Positions 24,336-35,657 of a DNA stretch of 64,000 bases are shown here, in pieces. The notes under the pieces are model-generated. The model was not told where the DNA came from. It worked only from the letters and a program-made list of their open reading frames with translations, and did not search any database. Origin of the DNA: Lytechinus variegatus (Eukaryota; Echinodermata; Echinoidea; Temnopleuroida; Toxopneustidae); NCBI RefSeq assembly GCF_018143015.1, contig NC_054740.1, positions 73,367,856-73,431,855 of the forward strand, in the 5' to 3' direction. Position 1 is the stretch's first letter. Each line of letters opens with the position of its first letter. The position numbers were made by a program, and so were the translations under genes.

Positions 24336-24381
24336 GTGACGTCAATGATGGAATAGTTGACCATTCCATCATTGACGTCAC
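24336..24381. repeat. Perfect 19-bp inverted repeat with two TGACGTCA sites
   Basis: Arms 24336-24354 and 24363-24381 are exact reverse complements, with the 8-nt loop AGTTGACC. Each arm contains TGACGTCA, the full palindromic cAMP-response element bound by CREB/ATF factors. The structure lies at the 5' edge of the LINE remnant. Function is not shown; it may be the end of a small foldback element. Confidence 0.85.
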
Positions 24382-24754
24382 AGATCATTGACACAGATAG
24401 TTTAAGTCTATGCACAGATCATGCAATCTCTCGGGCGCACCGGACAGCGAGTTGAATCTCCCGGGCAAGTCATGTGAAGGGACGGCGCAGGCACAAATCC
24501 GCGTTCCGCTGAGCGCGTGGGAAAAGTAGATCAGTCTGCGCAACACGTTAAGAAAAGATGATCTACGTGTACAAGAGTAGATAGACTATAATTCTATGTG
24601 CCTTATTAAATGTAGGATATAAAACAAATAGACCAGGCCTTTATTTCGAAAATATAGAGGGAATTATATCCTCGGAATTCCCGCTATACTTACTCAATGC
24701 CTGGTATATTTGTATATTATATACTGTATACATTATTGTGTATATATATATTGT

Positions 24755-25180
24755 AAAGAAATGGTCAAGAGAACAATGGTAGGCGTAGCTTAAATCAAGG
24801 TTCCCCAGAGCTATCTACCCTTTGGAAAAATTGATGATGCCGAAAAAATGTCTCTGACGAGAATCGAACCCGGGCCCCCAGCTTTGAACGCCGGTGCCTT
24901 AACCACTAGACCACAGAGACGGGTTAATGGTTAGGGCGAGCCAGATCCGACTGACCGCCAGATAGACAGATTTTCGACACTCTACCAATTATATTTTCCT
25001 TTGTCGAGTGAAGGTGAGTTTTGAACAATGACAAGCCGCCATGCCTCAGCTGGATCGAAGCTATTGCTTTGATACAGTACACGTATGGGAGAAGAAATAC
25101 AAATGTGTAAAGCTTTACATGTACAACAGCTTTTGGCAACTCTCTTTTATTTAAATATTGTAAAGAAATGAATGAAGAGA
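24755..25180 (-). mobile_element. Repeat unit containing a tRNA-like gene
   Basis: The left part (24755-24832) matches, nearly base for base, one arm of the inverted pair at 39069-39228. The right part (25107-25180, GTGTAAAGCTTTACATGTAC...) matches in reverse complement the flank at 39190-39275. Between them lies a tRNA-like sequence on the minus strand. This looks like a tRNA-derived SINE or composite repeat of which 39069-39275 contains only the 3' portion in two orientations. Confidence 0.65.
24850..24920 (-). tRNA. tRNA-like gene with UCA anticodon
   Basis: The 71-nt minus-strand sequence folds as a cloverleaf. Acceptor GTCTCTG/CAGAGAC (7 of 7); D stem GTCT/AGGC; anticodon stem CCGGC/GCTGG around the loop GTTCAAA; T arm around TTCGATT (4 of 5 pairs). 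Internal boxes TGGTCTAGTGG and GGTTCGATTC fit polymerase III. A TTTTTT terminator follows one base after the end. The anticodon is TCA, which would read UGA. It lacks the long arms of selenocysteine tRNA. Most likely a tRNA-Glu-like pseudogene or SINE head; a suppressor tRNA is the less likely alternative. Confidence 0.55.
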
Positions 25181-25184
25181 ACAA

Positions 25185-25639
25185 ATTGTTATATTTGTAC
25201 ATTGTTTGATGTTAATGGTTGCAGACATGTTTCTAGAAATAGGGATATCATATGGACTTTAGTTATATTATATTTATGTACAAATATTGATTTATTGATG
25301 CATAGGTATTGTGTGTTTATGCAGTATATTTCTTACTTTCACAAGTGGATATTCAAAATTAACTATTCACATTTATTTTCCCAAGTTAGTTATGGGAGTT
25401 TTAATCTTCATTTACCCTACCTCCAAAAAAGCGATACTGGATATACAGTAGATACCAGAGTAAACGCATTTTCTGTCGGTAATTTATTCGTAACTGCCTA
25501 ATCGTGGGAACGTATGCAAATGAGTTTGATTTGAACTTGTATAAGTTTTTTAATCCTAATTTTTACGGTCTGTAGTGATTTCATGATAAACGAAAGTACT
25601 TTGAATGTTTACGGGTTTAAAAGGGAAGTTATGGGTAAC
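25185..25639. other. Non-coding stretch, nothing recognised
   Basis: AT-rich DNA with one 109-codon frame that has no family resemblance. No repeat ends seen. Confidence 0.4.
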
Positions 25640-25975
25640 GGGCACGAACTGTTCTTAAGTTAAGAGCGACTTTATAACGACTGGTGATCCTTTCTAGTGG
25701 CAAATGGTATATTCATTAGCGATGATTTAGCGCGTAAGAATTGATCACCAGCCATTCTTAAAGTCGCTCTTTATATCTTGGTCACATTTGCTCTACGGCG
25801 GCCGTACGGCGATTCGAAAATAACCGTTTTTACATTTCTTTTTGTACATATACAGGTGATTTGAATTAAAATTAATAAAGCGGCTGTTTTCGACTCGCCG
25901 TACGGCCGCCGTAGAGCAAATGTGACCAAGGTATAACTTACGAACAGTTTTATGAAACGGCCCCCAGGTAGGACA
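25640..25975. mobile_element. Foldback MITE carrying a nested MITE
   Basis: The outer element has inverted arms: CACGAACTGTTCTTAAG, AAGAGCGACTTTATAACG and CTGGTGATC on the left; GATCACCAG, TTAAAGTCGCTCTTTATA, and after the insertion TTACGAACAGTTTTATGAAA on the right. The right arm is interrupted by the 154-bp element at 25777-25930. No coding capacity. Confidence 0.75.
25777..25930. mobile_element. 154-bp MITE with perfect 36-bp inverted ends
   Basis: Arms 25777-25812 and 25895-25930 are exact reverse complements starting CTTGGTCACATTTGCTCTAC. Similarity continues about 14 bp further inward. TATA borders both sides and may be the target duplication. The GC-rich ends (CGGCGGCCGTACGGCGA) contrast with the AT-rich centre. 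Perfect arms suggest recent insertion into the older outer MITE. Confidence 0.85.
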
Positions 25976-25979
25976 AGGC

Positions 25980-28284
25980 TACGTGACTGTATTCGGGTGT
26001 TAGGAATCGGTCTTAACGTTTTCTGCTTTGATCGAGATACGTTCTGATAAATTTATTCCCACCAGCAATGGAAGCTGTGTTATTTCTTTTTAGCCTGTTT
26101 GCTAATCTTTAGAAGTCGAACATGGCATACGTTGACTTTAATAGGAAAACTCACGTTTGGTGGTAAGCATAATTTGAATAGTTGACGATTGTATTAGACT
26201 TATAAATTTGATTCAAATCGTTATGTGTTACTAGATTTGGGAGATAAATAATATGATAGAATATAACGTTTAACATTTAACAGTTTATTTAGGCAAGTTA
26301 TTTTCTTAGATGAGCCTGCGCCTATGAATGTTTTTAACAGATATATGGCGCAATATAAACGCTGTGGACCATCATCATATTAAACATGACAGTCAGAAGA
26401 GTTGTGATCAATTATTTTCAAGTATAATTTTTCAAGCCGGAATAGAATACAGTGTGCATGCGTGTGATTGCGGATGTGTGTGATCTGAAAGGGTTCGGTG
26501 ATATTACGATGAAATTCTAGAAGAAAGTTTGGATTTTTTTTTTCAAAAAGAGTTTTATTTATGTTTATCGACACTGAACCGCCAGTAGGCCCATAGTCAA
26601 CCGCTAGTCATCGCCTGCGGAACATGATGATGTCGACATCGACACAACAAGTGACTTTTTACGGTTCTCCCCCCTTTCTTTGTATGAGTGCATGAATGGT
26701 TGATTTACTTATTCAGATTTGATTACAGCCGGCCGGTTATGCTTAAACACTACAAAATTATTTTAATGGTTTATGTATTTAAATTCTGTTGTAACGGAAT
26801 TTCACAAGCTTTGAAAGTTTTGAACAACAGTTTAAGTATACTCTAATCAAATTGTACTTAAACTAAATTCAAAGCCTGAAAAAGTCTGTAGATTTTAGCC
26901 TCTGTTCAAGGATCTCCTTTTGGTTCTTAAAGGGGCCGTGACACTTACTATCATGGTCATACTGCAATACGGGTGTTCAAATGGCGTAGTTTGTTGCACT
27001 ATAACGGGCGGTCCAACAATTTGTGTGTTGTCTGAAAGAAATTGCAATTTCTTATATTAGAGTATATGAGTATATACGCTGTGTTGTGGGGCCGCTATTC
27101 AAGAAATTAAGTGTTTAACCACAAGACGAATCAGAGTATAGTATTGAATAGTGATGGTGGTTGTGGATAATGACATATTAATGGGGGTTTGGGAGCACTG
27201 CCCTCATCTTCCCAAAAAGGTTCCATGCAAAAGAGAAAAACAACGAAAAGGGAAGGAAAACGAAGCAGTAACATAGCCAACTGATTAGTGTAGTACAGTG
27301 TGCAAACAATATTACTGCAGTGCTACTGGAGTACTCGTATTAAGGAAGGAAGTTGAATTTTATATATGTTTAAAAAAGTCGCAAAAATAGGAAAATAGAT
27401 CAAAGTAGTTGCACGCAACTTAAAAAAACCCCGTCATATTGTCCCTTCCTATAAAATAAACTTCGGCTCTGGTTTTGATGGAATGCAGTGGTACATGATT
27501 GTGGAATACATGGTATAGGCAGTGACGATAATGAATATGATGAAGATAGTGGTGGATATGGCATAAAGCCATAATTTTAACGGGTAGATCCTCAAAGAGC
27601 GCCATCAATCATTTTTCCAACGTATCAAATAAGAAAGGCAATTTTATGGAGTTGTACAAGCCGCTGGTATGTTTTTTATGTTTGCAATTTTTAATCACTT
27701 GAACGATACTGTTCAAGGGCTTCATACTCATATAGGCGAACATCCTGTAAGCAGAGAATATCTGCTTCGATGCATCCGAGGACCGTTCCTATTTCAAGAC
27801 TGAGGAGCAGATACAACAGGTAACTATTCTATTCATTATAACCCATAGGCGGCGGACACGGGGGAGGGTATACGTCCCTTCTAAATTTCAGGAGGAGGGA
27901 AAAGTCCCCCCCCCCCTAAAAAGAAAGAGAGAAAGGAAGAAAAAGAAAGAAAGATAGAAAGAAAGAAAAAGTAAGGACAAGGAACAAGTAAACCGAACAG
28001 CTAAAAAAGGAAACATCAAACCGATATAGTACAGTAAAAAAAATGGCAGTTTTTACTTTGGAAAATATACAAATTTGAAACTCACTCCCATCTCAATTCG
28101 ATTTTGTTCTGAAAAACTTTTCGCTTCGCGCTAGCATCAATTGTTTAGATAAATACCCATCGCGTTCATTGTCACAAAAAGTGCTTTAGAATAAGGTTTG
28201 GGTAGAAATATCAAAAGTATTCAGCTTGCGCTTCGCACTCGCATGAAATGTTTAGACATATAACTATCTCGCCATGTTTAGTTA
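25980..28284. other. Non-coding stretch, nothing recognised
   Basis: No gene or RNA gene seen. The part 27840-27990 holds a degenerate repeat with C-run (27907-27919) and AAAGAAAG-type simple sequence, and 28080-28260 holds two diverged units containing CGCTTCGCGCTAGCATCAAT / CGCTTCGCACTCGCATGAAA. The latter relate to the array at 38430-39030. Confidence 0.45.
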
Positions 28285-28806
28285 TGGTATGGGCAAGAAA
28301 ATTGGCATGTGTTATAATTCTCACTGCTCTTTTTTGTAGCCGGTATAATCGTTGCATTGAGTATAGTACAAGAACTCCAGGCAATATTACAATATCGAAA
28401 ATACGGTGAAATAACGGAATTATAAATAAATTTTGAGAATCTTTTTTGGGAAAAAAACTTTAACTGTTAAGGATACCTATACTTTTCGAAATTTTCATGC
28501 AGATGACATCAATTTGTTCATTAAATGATAACCTACTATCAATAGTCACACCCAGAAATTTTCATAGAAACAACTATATTATTATAATAAATTATCTTGT
28601 TTGAAAAAATCATGTAACGAGTTTTATTAGTGTTTAAAACCAATCTGTTGGAGATCAGCCATGAACTTATTTTATTGATTTCGTTATTAAAATTGAGAAT
28701 TAGATTTGCGATATTATAATCACCCAAGAACACACTTGTGTCATCTGCAAATAGTATATATTGAAGAATGCGAGAAGAATTACAAATATCATTCATATAA
28801 ATTAAA
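28285..28806 (-). mobile_element. LINE fragment (reverse transcriptase palm and thumb)
   Basis: The minus-strand frame from 28796 reads MNDICNSSRILQYILFADDT (catalytic Asp pair), then ISSWLISNRLVLNTNKTRYM. After a stop, LNEQID- and ISPYFRYCNIAWSS-like text continues down to about 28290. This is the C-terminal side of a LINE RT, truncated at both ends. It is closest in layout to the two longer LINE copies but not part of either. Confidence 0.82.
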
Positions 28807-29286
28807 CCACAACTTTAAACCTGGGTTTAAGTTAAACCCGACTCAGAATACGGGCAAATAGGGCTAGCAAGCAAAAAAAATGGTTGACATTTTCATTATT
28901 GTTTGTACCACCACCATGACCACTTCTTATACGAGCCTGCATGTCTTATTTTAAAAAAAAAACCCTTACCTAATTTTGGTTTGGTCCTGATGACAGGCGT
29001 TTGGATCGATTTTTAATCTGAGATTTTTATTAGTCTGAGGCATAAACCTTTGTATTTTTCAATACATGTACTTGTTTTTTGCAATTAGCACAGTGCATAA
29101 TGCAGAGTCTGAAGTAGTGAGCTTACTATGTACTCTGGCTGCCTGTAAATCCACCTAGGTGACATTGAGAGTTTAGAATAGTATTCACTCTCGAAGTGGT
29201 ATAATTGGTGTAAGTGTCATATTTAAGTCTGTGCTTGCAGAATATATATTCGTAGTGTACGCCAGTAATCGAACATCAAATAATAA
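28807..29286. other. Non-coding stretch, nothing recognised
   Basis: Only a short palindromic piece, CTTTAAACCTGGGTTTAAG, directly beside the LINE fragment; otherwise featureless. Confidence 0.4.
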
Positions 29287-29440
29287 GGAGGTGCCGTGGC
29301 CGAGTGGTCTAAGGCGCCTGGCTACATGGAAAGTCCGGGGTTCGATCCACGGCCGCGGCACTTATGCCCGTGAGCAAGGAATTTAATCTACAATGCACTT
29401 TTATACTGCTTTCTAATAAAAAGGAAATAATATGCATTAT
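29287..29440 (+). mobile_element. tRNA-derived SINE (Leu/Ser-like head)
   Basis: The head has 7-bp acceptor pairing (GTGCCGT/GCGGCAC), A box TGGCCGAGTGG and B box GGTTCGATCC. The anticodon arm is degraded, so it is not a functional tRNA. The body begins TTATGCCCGTGAGCAAGGAA, a SINE-like body different from the two copies at 10.8-11.7 kb. The 3' end is not well defined. Confidence 0.72.
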
Positions 29441-30950
29441 TGGTAATTAGATGTGAACTTGTTGAAAATATGAATAATAATAAAAAAAAATAAAATAATA
29501 AATAATAAGATATATAATTTATTTATATATTTATTCCTACCTTCTTTAAACTCAAGTAAAACAAGGGCATATAAGTTTACAATGAAAACATACACACGGT
29601 AGGACATATGAAAAGCAAAGATTGCGATGATGGGACCCTTAGCGTATATAGTATCTCCCTGTCTCTCTTTGATACAAAAAAATAATATATTACGTAAGTA
29701 ATATTTCAGGGTAAAGGGAAGAAAATTAATTTCAACATGGTATAAAAATTTCATGATGACATTGTGGTTCCTCTGGTTCCACGAAAGTCAAGAGGCAGTA
29801 CCAGCACATAGTATGCAAATAATAGGGCCTACTGGTACCGTTTCTTTTTACAAAGCCGTTTTATGGATGTAAATTATATTGATGTTTTTATTTTGAAAAT
29901 TCTGTATCTCTCCCACTTCTATTATCATGTACTTGATAGTTTATCTGTCTTAATGGTGGCTTGTATTGTTCAAATGATTGGCCTCGATATAATTTTACGA
30001 TGTTCTTCAATACCGGGAAACATAGACTAGAAGTAGGGGATGGACGATGTTGTTTGAAACATCGATGCATTATTTTCTTGAAGTGAGACTTTTTTCCCCC
30101 GATGTGTTGTTCTTTTATTATTGAGTCAATAATTCTCAGTTTGTCATGTGCCTGGAGGATAAAAGAGAAAAGCTGGCCATTCAAGAGAGAGAGAGAGAGA
30201 GAGAGAGAAGTGTTGTATCAGGTGACTGTTACAAGCATGGGTGTCGATATCCGGGGGGGGGGAGTATATTCCCCAAAATATTTCAGGTGGGGGAGGGGGT
30301 TGCCTACGTAATCGAAATGTCGAAAATCTAATGTCGAAAATCATTTTAATTTTTAATTTGATGAATCATATAACAAGTATGAATAATAAGATATTATTAT
30401 CATCATCATCATCATCATTATCATCATCCACATCATAATCATCATTATAATGATAATAATTATTAATGTATAGGCCTATATATATTCTTGCCAATTATCA
30501 TCCAATTAAGCAAATATATTACCCAACTATTAGTTTTGATTACCCAATTTTGACAGATTTTAACCAACACACATGTTGACAGTGTGTTGCCCATGGTTGA
30601 TTAAAAGTTGGGCATTTTTTGTCCAACTATTTGAGAGTGCAGAAGAAACTACAGAATACAGGAATCAGAGAATTTCCAATCAAATTACATCTACATTACA
30701 TCTTGATTCCTGTATTCATCATCATAATAACGAAGGGGAACGGGGGGGGGGGGGCATTTCCTGAGTAGACATGTGATACAACATTATACATCACTATCAA
30801 CATTTAACAAATCACTAAGCAGAAGGGATCCTCTTAGATTAAAAGAAGGCGAGCTGGAGTTAATGATGTGATATCGTATAGTACCGCTTTGTTTTCATTT
30901 AGAATATGCTCTACATCAAAATTTTGTCCCTGAGATAAGAGAGTATATAT
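29441..30950. other. Non-coding stretch with simple repeats
   Basis: Contains (GA)n at 30184-30208, G-runs at 30253-30262 and 30742-30753, and (ATC)n at about 30394-30430. No gene recognised. Confidence 0.5.
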
Positions 30951-32517
30951 AGTAGACCGGCCAAAACGATTTTTTATACTTTGGACGGCAAAATATGTTA
31001 ATACTTGCTAATGCTTGGGATCTCATCTAAAAGTTTTGCAAAAATACCCAGGAATAGCGTACGGCCGGATGCCAAGCGTAATTTTGCGTGAAAGTGTCAT
31101 TATAGCGTAAAATCTGAAAGACTGTCGAAAATCACGCATTTTTATATTTTGACGGATTATCATCATATTTTTGATTATCTTTGATATGAAATTATTTTCA
31201 TTCAGAGTTTCAAATTATAAGTTTACTAAATATGCATTTCAAATTTGAATATTACACACACACATATGGCACAAGGAAACATAAAACCGCGATTTCCTCG
31301 AAGTTTTTGAAAACTATCAATAGTTTGAAGTTTTTTTACGAAACATAAATTCTTCGATTTAAATGCGTTTATCCATCGAATGTAAAGTAAATGTTCCAGT
31401 GCCACAAATATTAAAAGAATTTTCAAGTAAGATGGAAGATATCTCATTTTATGTTATCCGAAAGGAGACAATGTGCATTTTACCAGGTGCGCATTTTGAA
31501 AGAAAAATTGAAAATACCGTACATTATGTACATAATTACATGTATAAGTACATACTAAACGAGTTTTTATTTACACGTATAAGTCCATAATAAAGCGAGT
31601 TTTTAATTGGATAGCAATTTGTCAATTCCTTGCATCCCAGCTAAAAGTTTTGCGGAAATACTGAGGAATAGCGTACGGGTGGATGCCAAGTGCACTTTTG
31701 CGTGAAAGTATCATTTTTCGCGTAAAATCTGAAAGACTGTCGAAAATCACGCATTTCGATATTTTGACGGATTATCATCATATTTTTTATTATCTTTGAT
31801 ATGGAATTGTTTTTATTCAGAGTTTCAAATTATAAGTCTACTAAATATGCATTTCAAATTTGAATATTACACACACATAATGGCAATATGAAATATAAAA
31901 CCGTGATTTACTCAAAATAAAGGTGTGTAAAAACTATTAATGGTATAATGTTTGTGTTCCGCATCTCAATATTGTCAAGATTTAGTGCTAACCGAATAAA
32001 TACTTAATAATTGTCATGTCACATATAGTGAAAACAAATATTGAAATAAGATGCAAGATATATATCATTTTATGTTATATATGCGAAATATAGCAATGCA
32101 TATTATTTTATCAGATGCGCATTTCTGATAAAAAAAATAAACAGCGCATAATATTACATCGATATTGCACATATAGCTTATATCAGTGCGATACTCGTCA
32201 TGATATTATTATATAGGATTATGTTTGCTTTTGTAGAGTTCGATCTTCTTGCTATTTCCGCGAATGAATTGGTGCTGAACTTAAATCTACCTGTGGCGAT
32301 ATTCAGAAATAGGTCTGATATTTAATTTGCCGTTACCATGGTAGCATTAATTTCATAGGAATATCTATATCCAAGATCATAGAAAACATACATTAATGAA
32401 TAAAGCGATTAAATAGCATTTTGAAACCACTCTGTCAATCTACATTTTACTTCAGTTATTTGATTATCAAAGTATATTAAAAAAAAAATGGCCGTTGCAC
32501 GGCAGTACCTATTTTTT

Positions 32518-32960
32518 GTCTCGCCGGCATAGCAGAGCAGGACTAAAGGAGCCACTTCTCCGGTGGAGGTGACGGTAGTTCTGATATAACAGCGTCATAT
32601 CAACCTTGAAATCTTAGCCAGAGTTACATTTTCCAAAATTTCATTATAACTTTGAACGTATAGAAAACAATTAATGAGACACTTTAATATTCATGTATTA
32701 CTGATCGTCTTGCACAAGTTTTAGATCACATGATTAAGGTCAAAAGTCATTAAGACTCACTGAACTTTGGCCATATGGGGTATTTTTTTTTTAAATGTCA
32801 TCATAACTTTTTATTTTTATTGATCCAGTTAAAGATTACACTTGAACATAAGGGTACTAAAGTATCATCGATCATTTTGCACAAATTTCAGTTCACATGA
32901 TCAAGGTCATACGTTATTTAGGTTCGATGAGCTATGGACGGCGTTTTTGTGAATAATTAT
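32518..32960 (+). mobile_element. Helentron-like element with DR1-type tandem core (degenerate)
   Basis: Begins with GTCTCGCCGGCATAGCAGAG, the start also seen at 42709. Two to three diverged units follow with TTAATGAGACACTT, CACATGATTAAGGTCAAAAG and TCACTGAACTTTGGCC. It ends with GGCGTTTTTGTGAATAATTA, which also occurs at 44437. The DR1 sites are imperfect here. It lies inside the long-arm foldback element. Confidence 0.6.
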
Positions 32961-33360
32961 TAATTTCAGTTGTTTTCAATGTCCTGCTGCTATAATTATT
33001 ATGTTAAAATATGAATAATAAATGTTATTTGGTCTTTTGCATTGCAAATTATGATTTTCATTCAATTCATTTTACTTCATCAAAGTTTTTGCATTTGCTA
33101 TTATCACAGGTCCATGTTGTTATACTGTATATCGTAATCTAAGACGGGGGGCCGGATAGCCCGACCCTGGGCAGCCCTGGCAATACCAATGCCCTTTTGG
33201 GAAATGCAGTTGTACGACCATCTATATATTACAATATATGCGCTGGACGCCGGTCATTAGCCTTTAGATTTGTTTGTCATAATGGTCGTGCGACTGCATT
33301 TCCCAAAATGGCAATACACTGTGATGAAATGAGCTTTAAGAATTAAAATGTGAACTTTAA

Positions 33361-33960
33361 AGGACAGTCCACCCCAACATAAGATTGATTTGATTGAAAA
33401 GAGAAAAAAAAATCCAATACGCATTACACTGAAAATTTCATCAAAATCGGATGTAAAATAAGAAACTTATGACATTTCAAAGTTTCGCTTATTTTTAACA
33501 AAATGGTTAAAATTTATGAACGAGCCAGTTACATCCAAATGAGAGAGATGATGATGTCACTCACTATTTCTTTTGTTTTCTATTGTTTGAATTATACAAT
33601 ATTTCAATTTTTACAAATTTGACGATTAGGACCTCCTTGCCTGAACCACAAAATGTTAAGATAATGGAATTCCACAGGTTCAGGGAGGAATGAAACTTCA
33701 TTTCACTTGACAATGACGAGAAAATCAAAATATTTCATATAATAAAAAACAAAATAAATAGTGAGTGAGTGATGCCATCAGTTCCCTCGTTTGCATAATG
33801 ACCGAGATGTGCATAATAACTGTTTTGTGAAATGAAGCGAAACTTTAAAATGTCATAACTTTCTTATTTTACATCCAATTTTGATGAATTGTTCAGTGTT
33901 ATGCTTGTTGAATTTTTCTCTTTTTATTCAAATCAAGTTTTTTTGGGGTGGACTTGTCCT
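33361..33960. mobile_element. TTAA-flanked foldback MITE, family A, 600 bp
   Basis: Ends AGGACAGTCCACCCCAACA and TTGGGGTGGACTTGTCCT, flanked on both sides by TTAA (33357-33360 and 33961-33964). The two halves are inverted copies over about 250 bp each, containing TTTCATCAAAATCGGATGTA. TTAA flanks point to a piggyBac- or Kolobok-type transposase acting in trans. Confidence 0.82.
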
Positions 33961-35198
33961 TTAAAGTACTTATTCATGTAATTATGTTTATAATTTACAG
34001 TATCTTCAATTTTACACTAAAAATGCCCCCCCCCCCCCCCCCCCCCCGATAAATTTTTGCATGTCCCGTTTCGGAAAATATCTCTTCCACCTTACTTAAA
34101 AATTATTTTGATATTTGTACATTAGAAACGATCGATATTCAATAGATGAACCAATTTAAATCGAGGAATTTGTGTTGTAAAAAAAAACTAAGAGCTATTG
34201 ATAGTGTTCACAAACTTTTATTTCGAGTAAATCACGATTTTTGTGTCATATTGCCATATATGTGTGTGTGTAATATTCCAAATTGAAATGCATATTTAGT
34301 AGACTTATAATTTGAAACTCTGAATAAAAACAATTCCATATGAAAGATAATCAAAAATATGGTGATAATCCGTCAAAATATTAAAATGCGTGATTTCCGA
34401 CAGTCTTTCAGATTTTACGCTAAAAATGATACTTTCACGCAAAAGTGCACTTGGCATCCGCCCGTACGCTATTCCTCAGTATTGCCGCAAGACTTTTATC
34501 TTGGATGCAAGGAATTGACAAATTGTGCTATCCAATTAAAAACTCGCTTTATTATGGACTTATACATGTAAATAAAAACTCGCTTTAGTATATACTTATA
34601 CATGTAATTATGTACATAATGTACGGTATTTTCAATTTTTCTTTCAAAATGCGCACCTGGTAAAATGCACATTGTCTCCTTTCGGATAACATAAATGAGA
34701 TATCTTCCATCTTATTTGAAAATTCTTTTAATATTTGTGGCTCTAGAACATTTACTATACATTCGATGGATAAACGCATTTTAAATCGAAGAATTTATGT
34801 TGCGTAAAAAACTTCAAACTATTGATAGTTTTCACAAACTTTTATTTCGAATAAATCGCGGTTTTATGTTTCCCTGTGCCATATGTGTGTGTGTGTAATA
34901 TTCAAATTTGAAATGCATATTTAGTAGATTTATAATTTGAAACACTGAATAAAAATAATTTCATATCAAAGATAATCAAAAATATGATGATAATCCGTCA
35001 AAATATAAAAATGCGTGATTTTCGACAGTCTTTCAGATTTTACGCTAAAATGACACTTTCACGCAAAATTACGCTTGGCATCCGGCCGTACGCTATTCCT
35101 GGGTATTTTTGCAAGACTTTTAGCTGGGATACCAAGCATTAACAAATTTTGCCGTCGAATCCTTATCTAGAGCACTTTTTGAGGTTTGGCCGGTCTAC

Positions 35199-35199
<1 letters not shown>

Positions 35200-35239
<40 letters not shown>

Positions 35240-35657
35240 TCCCGGGTGATATTTTGACCAATTTATCCGAAAATCACAATTCTTGAGACCAAAGCAGAAT
35301 GGCACCAGCATCAAAATATTCAAGAATAATCATCAATACCAGTCCAAATAATCTGTTTTACCTGTACATTACAAGAGTTTACGTTTTATATTTATCAAAC
35401 CGATCCTAAAATGGTCCGTTTAACAACAGATATTACAACAATAAACTAGTTCAACGGCGGATAAAGTTTTAGTGGAGAATATTACTGGAAGAATTTACAT
35501 TGTTTTCTGCTCCATTGTCAGCATGGTCAGTTGAACAACAAAAGCATGATCATACGGTTGAGAAAGAATGTAAAGGGTGCCCAAATCAATATAGAAAAAT
35601 GTGGATGAAAATATTTTTCGCCCCCCCCCTCCCCCATTTGGCGAAAGATGGATCATT
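35200..35657. other. (TA)n tract and featureless DNA
   Basis: (TA)n at about 35205-35235 abuts the right end of the foldback element. The rest is unremarkable apart from a C-run at 35622-35629. Confidence 0.55.

Larger units (their letters stand above)
30951..35199. mobile_element. 4.2-kb foldback transposon with arms of about 1 kb
   Basis: The ends mirror each other: AGTAGACCGGCCAAA at the left, TTTGGCCGGTCTACT (34-bp-level match, then a diverged patch) at the right. The arms continue for about 1 kb with roughly 90% identity by eye (30951-31950 versus 34190-35199). Each arm holds two internal copies of a module of about 300 bp (GCGTAAAATCTGAAAGACTG, ACGGATTATCATCATATTTT, AAATATGCATTTCAAATTTG). 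The interior holds two later insertions (32518-32960 and 33361-33960) and no transposase. Superfamily unknown; foldback or Mutator-like is possible. Confidence 0.8.

Noticed and set aside
24850-24920. Selenocysteine tRNA
   Set aside because: The anticodon is UCA, but the long acceptor/T and variable arms of tRNA-Sec are absent; kept only as a tRNA-like gene.
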